A stretch of 20,187 nucleotides of DNA from UBA1757 sp045627385 (GTDB taxonomy: Bacteria > Bacteroidota > Bacteroidia > Bacteroidales > UBA1402), in the NCBI GenBank assembly GCA_045627385.1, contig JAZQNO010000029.1, positions 1 through 20,187 on the forward strand, given 5' to 3'. Positions 1 through 7,500 of the stretch are shown piece after piece. The translations under genes were made by a program, and so were the position numbers. The notes beneath the pieces were generated by a model, which worked only from the letters and a program-made list of their open reading frames with translations, had not been told where the DNA came from and ran no database searches. Each line of letters opens with the position of its first letter. Within the stretch, counting starts at the first letter, position 1.

Positions 1-417
1 ATCAGTCTGCGAAAGCATACCGAGAACGGTCTGCCACATAGGACTTTGCATATATTCCATTGCAAGTGACGGATTGGTCATAATCGTCTGGGTAAGCGTC
101 TCCATCTTTCCGGCAATGCTTCCCTGAATGGTGGTTCCCGCATTCTGAAGCGCAGCGGATTTGTCACTGTCTATCAACGACACATCCAAGGTATTGTACA
201 GATATGTGCCGGATGCGGAAATGTTCGGGAAAAAGTTGGCTCTGGCTATAGCCCGGTCGTAATGAGCCATGCCTGAACTGACCCTGGCCTGTTCGAGGGC
301 CTTGTTGTTTGAAACGGCCATAGACCTGCACTCTTCCAGGCTTAGACGCTCCTGCCCGTATGCGCTTGACACGATGGCAAGGGCTGCTGCGGACATAATG
401 ATTCTTGTAATTTTCAT
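1..417 (-). CDS. TolC-family outer membrane efflux protein (N-terminal part, runs off left edge)
   Basis: Reading leftward from ATG at 417, the frame is open to base 1 (139 codons). It begins with a lipophilic signal peptide (MKITRIIMSAAALAIVSSAYGQ, cut near A19-Y-G-Q) followed by LSLEECRSMAVSNNKALEQAR, the typical first helix of the OEP/TolC repeat, and then NFFPNISASGTYLYN, the usual entry into the first beta-strand. Members of this family form trimeric outer-membrane channels for RND or ABC exporters. An efflux operon with adaptor and pump genes would be expected further left, outside the window. It is divergent from the AraC-type gene at 577, with 159 bp between the two starts. A near-consensus -7 box (CATTTTTG on the minus strand, 450-457) could drive it. 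Family assignment is firm; substrate is unknown. Confidence 0.85.
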   Translation of the reverse strand, partial: MKITRIIMSAAALAIVSSAYGQERLSLEECRSMAVSNNKALEQARVSSGMAHYDRAIARANFFPNISASGTYLYNTLDVSLIDSDKSAALQNAGTTIQGSIAGKMETLTQTIMTNPSLAMEYMQSPMWQTVLGMLSQTD

Positions 418-482
418 ATATTATTCATTAATTTGTCATTGGAAAATTGCAAAAATGAGTCCCTTACAAACCAAGGATATAC

Positions 483-490
483 TATATTTG
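483..490 (+). promoter_or_regulatory. Bacteroidota -7 box (TATATTTG) ahead of the AraC-type gene
   Basis: TATATTTG fits the TAnnTTTG -7 consensus. I see no clear TTTG/TTG at the -33 distance, so this is a candidate only. It would give a leader of about 80 nt before the ATG at 577. The 159-bp divergent region is AT-rich and is the natural place for the regulator to bind. Confidence 0.35.
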
Positions 491-576
491 CCATATTTAT
501 TATCCATTTGGCTCTTTTGTGAGAGAATTTATAATACAATATGTAATAATGACCAATAATAACACGATATCCCATT

Positions 577-1485
577 ATGACAGAATGGCACAACTTTGAC
601 ATACCGGACCTTCTGAAACAAATGCCCGAATTCTCTTATCGCAAGCTGGGTAATGATTTCTTCATTGCGAAATTGGGGTACAACGAATCTCTCGAGTTTA
701 TGAAATATCCCGTGCGGTTCAACGGATTTCTAGCGTTCTTTTGCATCGAGGGCAGTTTTTCTCTGGACATCAACCTAAAAACATATGAAGTTTCCGAAGG
801 TTCATTGATTATATACACTCCGGGGAATATTGCAAAAGTTGCGGCTATGGACCAGTCTGAACTGTCAAAACTTCAGTTCGTACTCGTAGCATCGACAGAA
901 GCCTTCATCACTGGCGTAAGAATGGATTTCAGCAAATTGTACGAGGACAGTCTTCTGGCTCTAGAGAACCCGTGCATTCGTTTGGACGATGCGGAGAGAG
1001 GTCTTTTGAAACAATATCTTGACCTTGCTGAAACTCTGCTGTCCCTTGATATTCCAAATAAAGTGGAGGCGGTCAAGTCCCTCGGGACATCCATATTCTA
1101 CTTCCTCGGGACAATGTGGAGGAACCGGCTGGATGTAGCACATCATGACCTACCGGCAAGAACCAAGAGGGCGAACGCGGTATTCGAGAACTTCCTCAAG
1201 CTGGTCGCGGACCATCACCGGAAGGAACACGGAATCGAGTTCTATGCCGACAAACTGTTGCTGACGCCAAAGTACCTGTCCAAGTTCATCAAGGAAGTGA
1301 GCGGCAGAACAGCCCCGGAATGGATAGACTCCTTCATCATTCTGGATGCAAAGAATCTTCTAAAATATTCGGATATGAGCATTAAGGAGATTGCTTTCGA
1401 TATGCATTTCTCCAGTGTCCCGGCATTCTACAAGTTTTTTCAAAAGAAGACTGGGATGACTCCGGCCACATACAGATCTGCATAA
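577..1485 (+). CDS. AraC-family transcriptional regulator
   Basis: A 302-aa protein of normal length for AraC/XylS regulators with an N-terminal cupin-like sensing domain. Residues about 45-130 look like the effector/cupin half (FNGFLAFFCIEGSFSLDIN, then EVSEGSLIIYTPGN). Residues 200-302 form the double helix-turn-helix: first HTH about 219-243 (EFYADKLLLTPKYLSKFIKE), second HTH about 267-296 with the signature run ending FYKFFQKKTGMTPATYR. It lies divergent to the TolC-like gene and probably controls that efflux operon, an arrangement common in Bacteroidota; this role is inferred from position only. Ligand is unknown. The start at 577 is the first ATG in frame and leaves a complete N-terminal domain. 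Confidence 0.9.
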   Translation: MTEWHNFDIPDLLKQMPEFSYRKLGNDFFIAKLGYNESLEFMKYPVRFNGFLAFFCIEGSFSLDINLKTYEVSEGSLIIYTPGNIAKVAAMDQSELSKLQFVLVASTEAFITGVRMDFSKLYEDSLLALENPCIRLDDAERGLLKQYLDLAETLLSLDIPNKVEAVKSLGTSIFYFLGTMWRNRLDVAHHDLPARTKRANAVFENFLKLVADHHRKEHGIEFYADKLLLTPKYLSKFIKEVSGRTAPEWIDSFIILDAKNLLKYSDMSIKEIAFDMHFSSVPAFYKFFQKKTGMTPATYRSA

Positions 1486-1774
1486 ACACGTGCACGCCAA
1501 GTCTTGTGATAAAGGCCTTGTTATCGGCAGGGCTCTTCAATAAAGATTTTTCTCTATGGGGTCACAAACCCTCTCGTGTCCTGCTAACTGTAAGCCATTG
1601 TTGACCATGATAGTCTTAACTCAGGCCGTTATTTGTTCAAGCGCGAAACGCAATCTGGGAGAAGAATTTGAGCCGGGCGGCTCTGCCGATTGTTTGTGAT
1701 ACGAAGATACTACTTTTATTTGAAACAGGATTTTTTACATCCTCTACCCAATTATGTTTGAAAAATCAGGCAAA

Positions 1775-1788
1775 GATTTTGCAAAATC
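1775..1788. promoter_or_regulatory. 14-bp perfect palindrome, probable TA-system operator
   Basis: GATTTTGCAAAATC is identical to its reverse complement. It covers the -33 TTTG (1778-1781) of the promoter for the toxin-antitoxin pair. HigA-type antitoxins bind such palindromes and repress their own operon, so this is the likely operator. The palindrome is seen directly; binding is inferred. Confidence 0.6.
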
Positions 1789-1808
1789 AACTTATATGTT
1801 TATTTTTG
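1778..1808 (+). promoter_or_regulatory. Bacteroidota promoter for the toxin-antitoxin operon
   Basis: TTTG (1778-1781), a 19-nt spacer, and TATTTTTG (1801-1808) match the TTTG-N19-TAnnTTTG consensus of the Bacteroidota primary sigma factor. Transcription would start near 1813-1815, giving a short leader before the ATG at 1830. Confidence 0.8.
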
Positions 1809-1829
1809 CATCGTAGTAACAATTGATCT

Positions 1830-2309
1830 ATGGAAAAGAATTTATTCATTGAACTGCTTGAAGACAATGGTAAGGTAAGTCTTTATTCACCGAGATTTGA
1901 AGGCGAACAATATACGGAATTTGAGAAATTTCTTCTTGCGTTTAGGGAACTGTATCCTGACGATGTCAAACAAATTGTGTACAGGCTGGATATTGCCAAA
2001 CGAGAGGGTGCTCAAGATCGACACTTCCGTTATGAAGGAAAGATGAGAGATCGAGTGATGGCTTTGCCATCGCATCTTGAGACTACATCGCTACGGCTTT
2101 ATCTGCTCAATATCCAATCCAGAATTCTGATTCTGGGCAACGGAGGTCTTAAGTCAACCGCTAAATATCAGGATGACGCCAACTTAAACAAATGCGTTGA
2201 GACATTACAGAAAATTGATATAGAGCTGAAGTTGCGTGAAAAGAAAAAGGTAATAACAATAAAAGGCACTCAACTCCTTGGTGAACTTGAGTTCTGCATA
2301 GAAGACTGA
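1830..2309 (+). CDS. RelE/HigB-like toxin (Gp49/DUF891-like)
   Basis: A 159-aa protein placed 4 bp before an XRE-type antitoxin gene, the toxin-first order typical of HigBA systems. The N-terminal half has acidic, amphipathic helices (EQYTEFEKFLLAFRELYPDD). The core HFRYEGKMRDRVMALP (residues 65-80) and LRLYLLNIQSRILILGNGG (88-106) match the beta-strand core with basic residues of RelE/HigB ribosome-dependent mRNA interferases. The tail (KGTQLLGELEF) resembles the end of the fold. It is somewhat longer than the classical HigB of about 110 aa. Expected action is cleavage of translated mRNA in the cytoplasm when the antitoxin is degraded. Fold assignment rests on motif feel and on the antitoxin partner; catalytic residues are not individually certain. 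The promoter at 1778-1808 makes this the first gene of a two-gene operon. Confidence 0.75.
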   Translation: MEKNLFIELLEDNGKVSLYSPRFEGEQYTEFEKFLLAFRELYPDDVKQIVYRLDIAKREGAQDRHFRYEGKMRDRVMALPSHLETTSLRLYLLNIQSRILILGNGGLKSTAKYQDDANLNKCVETLQKIDIELKLREKKKVITIKGTQLLGELEFCIED

Positions 2310-2313
2310 TAGT

Positions 2314-2634
2314 ATGAAGACTAATGCAATAATGGACAGTATCCGTTCGGAGATGTCCCCTGAAATGAAGAAACAGATGGATCTTTCTGTATCCATAGCA
2401 AATCGTATTTACGACATTTTGGAGCAGAAGGGTCTTTCGCAAAAGCAATTTGCCGCTATGGTCGGAAAGACCGAAACCGAGGTTAGCCGCTGGTTATCCG
2501 GAACCCATAATATGACGGTGGCGACTATTGCCAAGATATCTACTGCTCTAGGCTGCGAAATCATCAAGCCTGTTCGAAAGGTCAGAATATCCTCAAAATC
2601 AGGTGCCATATCAGATAATAGGCCCGCATTTTAA
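2314..2634 (+). CDS. HigA/XRE-family antitoxin
   Basis: A 106-aa protein with one clear helix-turn-helix at residues 31-84 (RIYDILEQKGLSQKQFAAMV, then GKTETEVSRWLSGTHNMTV and TIAKISTALGCEI), the standard HTH_3/XRE pattern. It begins 4 bp after the toxin stop, so the two are co-transcribed and probably translationally linked. The family neutralises its toxin by direct binding and represses the operon, here plausibly through the palindrome at 1775-1788. A basic, probably disordered tail (residues 86-106) follows the HTH domain. The pair may stabilise the surrounding mobile DNA. Confidence 0.85.
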   Translation: MKTNAIMDSIRSEMSPEMKKQMDLSVSIANRIYDILEQKGLSQKQFAAMVGKTETEVSRWLSGTHNMTVATIAKISTALGCEIIKPVRKVRISSKSGAISDNRPAF

Positions 2635-2804
2635 CAAACAGGATTGGAATCATCCAAATACGCATGTACGTTTTGTCGAGAAATCCCCAATTTCTTAGGT
2701 TGTTTCTTTGCCCTAAATAAAGTAACTTTGCTACCCTGTAAATGTCAAAGACGAGAGATGAATACAAACGTAATCTTTCACCGTCTAACAACATCAGTTG
2801 TAGT
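2635..2804. other. Non-coding stretch between antitoxin and IS30 transposase, with a promoter-like site
   Basis: TTG (2700-2702), a 20-nt spacer and TAACTTTG (2723-2730) fit a + strand promoter. The first ATG behind it (2760) opens only 31 codons, ending at 2853 inside the IS. It could be the 5' end of a gene cut by the insertion element or simply a remnant. A short hairpin (CTAACAAC/GTTGTAG, 2785-2803) sits just past the transposase stop. The left end of the IS must lie in this stretch, but I cannot place it. Confidence 0.45.
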
Positions 2805-3850
2805 TTACACAAACGCCCCTGCATCCAGCCCGGTTGATTTGCTGAATACTTGATTCGGAGAAAGGAATCCGTGTCTCTTCCTCGGCCTCTCGTTCAGCTT
2901 GCGCTCGACTTCCTCCAGAAACTCCTGCGTGATGTTCGTAAAGTCCGAGCCCTTTGGGATGTACTGGCGGATGAGTCCGTTGGTGTTCTCGTTGGCTCCG
3001 CGCTCCCAGGAGTGGTAGGGCCTGGCGAAGAAGAAGTCCACGTCTGTTACTTTGGAGACTCGCTCGTGCTCGGCAAACTGCAATCCGTTGTCAGCGGTAA
3101 TGGTTTTCACAAGGTCGTACTGTTTGAGGCATTCGAGGATACCGATGATCTGGTCGGCGGCCTCGGCAGCGGTCGGGTTCTGGAGCTTCCGGAGCCAGAC
3201 TTTACCAGTTTTCCTGTCGTTCAATGTGAGGATATGCTGGGAGCGTGCAGCTCCGACAATCGTGTCAACCTCGTAATCGCCGACTCTTTTCTTCCTGTCA
3301 ACAATTTTCGGGCGTTCGGAGATATCAATCCTGTTCGGGATCGTGCCTCTTCTTTTCCTCAATGCTCCGCGTTTCTTGTGCCGTCGGCCACGATGACGCA
3401 GATGCTTGTACAGTTCGCCGCCGTGGGCCTTATCCCACCATATATACTGATATATGGTCTCGTGTGAGACCATCTTGATGCCCTGCTTTCGGCATACTCC
3501 CACTATCTGTTCGGGGCTGTAATCCATAAGAATCATCTCGTCCACCTTCTTCCTGACATCCTCTTTGAACCTGCGTGGCAGATGGCGGCAACGCCATCGG
3601 TGGGCAGCCCTCTCCTGTGCTATCCTTGGCTTGTAACATCTGTATCTGCTGTAGCCGTTTCTCTGAATCTCCCTCGTAATGGTTGACGGATGGACGTGCA
3701 GATACTCTGCTATCTCCTTCTTCGTGCACCCGGCCTCCAGTTTTGCAGCGATCTGATACCGCTGCCACTCTTTTAAATGCGTCATTTTTGAACCTGTTTT
3801 ACGGGCAGACCGCCCCGATGTAAAGATTTATACTTAATATAAACCTTTAT
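2770..3850. mobile_element. IS30-family insertion sequence (ends approximate)
   Basis: The transposase at 2805-3785 fills almost all of a typical element of about 1.05-1.1 kb. The outer ends must fall within about 2735-2805 on the left and 3786-3870 on the right. I compared both flanks and found only a short shared TTTACA (near 2803 and, inverted, near 3821), not a convincing terminal inverted repeat. The given limits are therefore estimates, and the target duplication is not identified. Confidence 0.6.
2805..3785 (-). CDS. IS30-family transposase
   Basis: A 326-aa protein, full length for the IS30 family. The N-terminus has a helix-turn-helix (KKEIAEYLHVHPSTITREIQRN, residues 22-43) that binds the element ends. 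The catalytic RNase H-like core has D174 in GDYEVDTIVGA, D232 in TITADNGLQF and E266 in the family signature ERGANENTNGLIRQY; D232 and E266 are 33 residues apart, as in the DD(33)E triad of IS30. The C-terminus has LNERPRKRHGFLSPNQVF, also family-typical. No frameshift or stop is present, so it is probably functional. It catalyses cut-and-join transposition of its own element. It separates the toxin-antitoxin pair from the polyvalent-protein region. Confidence 0.95.
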   Translation of the reverse strand: MTHLKEWQRYQIAAKLEAGCTKKEIAEYLHVHPSTITREIQRNGYSRYRCYKPRIAQERAAHRWRCRHLPRRFKEDVRKKVDEMILMDYSPEQIVGVCRKQGIKMVSHETIYQYIWWDKAHGGELYKHLRHRGRRHKKRGALRKRRGTIPNRIDISERPKIVDRKKRVGDYEVDTIVGAARSQHILTLNDRKTGKVWLRKLQNPTAAEAADQIIGILECLKQYDLVKTITADNGLQFAEHERVSKVTDVDFFFARPYHSWERGANENTNGLIRQYIPKGSDFTNITQEFLEEVERKLNERPRKRHGFLSPNQVFSKSTGLDAGAFV

Positions 3851-3897
3851 CTCACAGATTCTTCCTCAAAAATTGCGTTTACAAGTTGAAACCGGCA

Positions 3898-3927
3898 TTG
3901 ATAATTCAGAAGGAAAGAATAACTTTG
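3898..3927 (+). promoter_or_regulatory. Bacteroidota promoter ahead of the 63-aa gene
   Basis: TTG (3898-3900), a 19-nt spacer and TAACTTTG (3920-3927) match the consensus. The predicted start of transcription is about 15 nt before the ATG at 3949. It may also feed the large polyvalent reading frame downstream. Confidence 0.7.
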
Positions 3928-3948
3928 CCCCTAATAAGCAAAACGAAA

Positions 3949-4140
3949 ATGGCAGAAATGGAGACCAGACCGGACTGGATAACACCGGAGCAGTGGAAGG
4001 CAGTTCCTCACGTCGGATGGTGGGAGAACGATCGAAAATGCCAGGAGTCTATCGCACGGCAAAGGAAGCTAACTCCGGAGGAGATACAAGCGCAGTTCGA
4101 GAGGCTGAGGAGCGAGAGGAACTGGAGTCAAGGGGTATAA
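3949..4140 (+). CDS. Small protein of unknown function (63 aa), possible N-terminal remnant of the polyvalent protein
   Basis: I do not recognise the family. The start is chosen because it is the first ATG behind a canonical promoter. The product is Trp- and charge-rich: RPDWITPEQWKAVPHVGWWE near the N-terminus, then KLTPEEIQAQFERLRSERNW, a likely amphipathic helix. It has no signal peptide or membrane segment. It ends at TAA only 34 bp before the large reading frame opens (after TGA 4172-4174) in a different frame. A third frame through the same stretch reads GINPDWDRHKFEREVKARAK, also protein-like. This suggests that a longer N-terminal region was once joined to the polyvalent protein and is now broken by frameshifts; alternatively it is a genuine small gene upstream in the same operon. 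Confidence 0.55.
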   Translation: MAEMETRPDWITPEQWKAVPHVGWWENDRKCQESIARQRKLTPEEIQAQFERLRSERNWSQGV

Positions 4141-4201
4141 ATCCCGACTGGGACAGACACAAATTCGAGCGTGAGGTCAAAGCGCGGGCAAAAGAGAAAA
4201 C

Positions 4202-4504
4202 GGTTACATCCATATTGAGAAAAGACACGGCGACCAAATACGGAAAGCAGGTTTTGATTCCGTGCTTGATTTTATCAACTATGTTCTCGGCAACTATAAT
4301 CAGATCAAAAGCGGAGAATCATACGGGAATGAGTCTGGAGGTGAAAATCATACCTACCTTGTCCAACTCACTGACGGGCACAACAACACGTTGTTCATAC
4401 AGTTGTCAAGAGACGGAAGCTACTGGAATATAAACAGTGCTGGGGTATTCAAAAAGACTTATGGAAATAACAAAACAACGGTCTGGTCTGCCTCCGAAGT
4501 GCAG
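4202..4504 (+). other. Domain: BECR-type nuclease-like (copy 1), partly upstream of the GTG
   Basis: GYIHIEKRHGDQIRKAGFDS, then FINYVLGNYNQI, TYLVQLTDGHNNTLFIQLSR and DGSYWNINSAGVFKK follow the pattern of the phage/ICE Barnase-EndoU-ColicinE5/D-RelE-like domains, with a His-Arg-His cluster in the first strand-helix. That cluster (4211-4231) lies before the only available start codon, so the functional domain needs a start or frameshift further upstream. Confidence 0.5.
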
Positions 4505-7500
4505 AATGGCAGTTCGGCACCCGCCGTTAACGCTTCGCAGTCTGAGCCTAATGCCGATGGTGGCTCTACCTCTAACGGAACTGCGTCCGACCTTGTCGTT
4601 GGCAGAGATACCTCCAAATCTCTAAACTCCAATACTTCGGAAGAAAAAAAATCTTCTGTACCAAAAACGGACGAATCTGTTCCAGAAACGGACGAATCTG
4701 TGCCAGAAACAGCTGAAAGTGTTCCGGAGGAAGAAAAGGCCGAGCCCAAGTCCGAAGAGGAGAAGCTGAAGGAGGCCGAAGCGGCCACGGACACCCATCC
4801 CACCGACGGACAGAAGGAAGCAGGCAACTACGCCAAGGGCCATGTGCGTCTGTTCGGCATGGACCTGAGCATCGAGCAGCCCAAGGGCAGCACACGCTCC
4901 GGCGTGGACGCCGACGGCAGGGCATGGTCGCAGGAGATGCACAACACCTACGGATACATACGCGGCACCATGGGACGCGACAAGGACCACATAGACGTGT
5001 TCCTCGGCGACAACCTGGAGTCGCAGAAGGTATTCGTCGTGGACCAGAAGAACCGCGACGGCAGCTTCGACGAGCACAAGGTCATGCTGGGCTTCGACAG
5101 TCTGGAAGAAGCGCGCAAAGCCTACCTCTCCAACTACGAGGAGGGCTGGCAGGGGCTCATGCACATCAGCGAGACCACACTTGACGAGTTCCGGGCATGG
5201 GCGCTGGCAGAGGGCAGACGCGTGAAACCGTTTGCCGAATATCATTCCGTGGAGACGCTTCCGAAGGAAGAGGCCCCTGTGGATGTCGAACTTAACGGGC
5301 AATTGTACAACATCAAAGACCTGGAGAGGCAGTTCGAATCTGACATACGACTGCTGCTGGAAGACAACGGCATAGAGGTCAACATCAAGGGGGTCAAACT
5401 GATAGGCTCAAGAATAGCCGGTTCCCCAAGGGTAGACAGCGACCTTGACCTTCTTGTGGAGTTTGAGGGCGACTATTCCGAGGACGCGCTCTTCAACATC
5501 CTTAATGAGGAAGCGTTCGACATCAACGGTATCAAACTCGACATCAATCCAATCAAGGAAGGAAAGTCGGGCACCATAGCCCAGTTCCTTGAGCGGAACA
5601 GGGATTTTAAGAAAGGCATAAGCGTGGAAACAGAAGTCAGAGCGGATGCGCAGGGTAATCCCGTCGGCACGGACGGGAAGCTCATTCTGGAATCGGTCTC
5701 ATCGGTGGATGAACTGACAGACGATGATTTCACACACCCGACAAGGAGTGTAGTCCTACCTACTCTTCCTGAGAATGTTTCTTCTGCCGTTGGTATTACA
5801 AAGCCTCTCATCATCAAGAAGAATGTGTTTGAGAAAAACAGGGACTCCCATAAAGACCTGACGGCTTCAGACAGCAGGAAGATTCTTCGTGAGGTGTTGT
5901 ACTCACCTGACCTTTACGGACAGAACCAGAAGATAACCCGCCCGTACAACTGGATCCTGATTCATCTGGCTGACAAGAATGAAGCCGTGATAATCGAGGT
6001 CAATGACTCCAAGGACAACACCGAGATTGTGAACTGGCATTATCTTCGTGGAAATTCTCTCGAGCAAAAAAAGAAACAGGCTATCAACGAAGGTGGCCTT
6101 ATCCTCACATTCTCCAAAGAAAATGCAGCTGGCAATGCTGTTGATAACCTGCGGGGCAAAGATACCGCAAAATCCAAATCTTCAAGCACTAAACCGGAAA
6201 AAACCGAGGAAAAATCTTCGGCTCCGAAAATGTGGTACGAGTCCGACAAGTCCAGCGCGCCGGTATACGGGGGCAAGGGCAGTGCCGCCAAGTTCAACAT
6301 ACTCAAATTTGTAGAGGATGCCAAGTCTGAAATGGGAAAGCTCAGCCCTGCATTGACCGGCGTCTTCCACCACAGAGGCGAGGAGGTGGCCACGAACAGG
6401 CACATTCTAATAGCCCGCAGAGCTTCGTACGACCGAAAGCTCGAAAACATAATTACGGGCAAGAAGGGTGAAGTCATAGAGGGCCGCTATCCTAATTATA
6501 CCATCATTTTCCCGAAGGAAGTCAAAGGTACTGTCGCTGTTGAGGACATGAGAGCGGCCTATGAGAACGCGAAGCTTCTGAGGGAGACCTATCCGGACGA
6601 ATTCGGCAAGAAAACTCCGGTACAACTCAGCGTGCCCACCAGCAACGGGGAGTCAGTTCGGCTTTCCGACATATATGTCAAGCTGTTCCTTGACCTCTTC
6701 GACAAGAGCGGCGGGCAGCCGGTCATTACGTACCACGGCAGTAACCGGGCGCTCACAATAGAGGGTTCCGACTACCGAGCCCTCCTGATGCCCATGACCT
6801 CCAGCGACACTTATGTCACCGCCACGGAGGCGTATGTGCTCGGCGAGAAGCAGGACAAGGACAGATTCCAGCTTGTAAATCCAAGAGACAGCAGGGAGGT
6901 AAATAAAATAAAGGATATGCTCTCAACGGAGGACTTCACCTTTTCCGATTCAGACACAAGGCTGATCATCGAAGCCAACAACTCGTTCAACAGAGAACTT
7001 TCGCGGTTCAGGAAAGACGGCGATGAGAACCGAGTGTTCAATCTCGGTAAGACCGGACCCCTGCTGCGTGCTATGGGCTTTCCGGAGATCGATATTGAGA
7101 TGAAGGCCGACAGGATAGGAGCAAAGGCACAGATTTCCTACGTCAACAGCCATCCTTTCGACCCGCACGATGTGGAAAATCTTGTTTTCGCTCTTAACAG
7201 TCCAATAGCCGTATTCCAGAGTATTACCGTGCCCGGGGCAAAAGTAGCTCTTCTTGACATTAAGCATGAGGGAATAAACTTTGTGGCCTCAGTAGAAATC
7301 GGGTACGAACCGGCTACGAAATCCGTGAAAGTAAACCGTATATCAGGGCTGTATCCGAAGGATAAAGTTCGAAGCATTATGCGCTGGCTCGGCGACGAAA
7401 GTATTCTTGACTATGTCCATAAAAATAAGGCTCTCGAATGGCTTGACCAACAGCAGTCCAATTCCGCTGACGTGGATGAGCAACTCAAGAACCTTGCCGC

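Larger units (their letters stand above)
1486..1829. other. Intergenic stretch with no intact gene
   Basis: These 344 bp hold no credible complete gene on either strand. The right end carries the toxin-antitoxin promoter (1778-1808). A weak 5-bp inverted repeat GATAA...TTATC (1508-1525) follows the AraC gene but lacks a T-run, so I do not call a terminator. On the minus strand between about 1690 and 1500 a frame reads like protein apart from two TGA codons (EQITA-stop-VKTIMVNNGLQLAGHERV...), which may be a decayed coding remnant; I do not recognise the family. Confidence 0.5.

Noticed and set aside
2785..2803. Hairpin just beyond the IS30 transposase stop as a terminator
   Set aside because: The stem is short with a bulge and there is no T-run on the transcribed strand.
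2770..3850. Terminal inverted repeats of the IS30 element around a shared TTTACA
   Set aside because: The match is six bases within otherwise unlike sequence, too short to define the ends.
3873..4433. 186-codon + strand frame starting ATG 3873
   Set aside because: Its start lies before the promoter, and its second half overlaps the better-supported BECR-like frame. Only a short middle stretch (GINPDWDRHKFEREV) looks protein-like, which I treat as frameshift evidence.
4658..4720. Short tandem repeats as a CRISPR array
   Set aside because: Units are 21 bp, directly adjacent without spacers and in frame, so they are protein-coding repeats.
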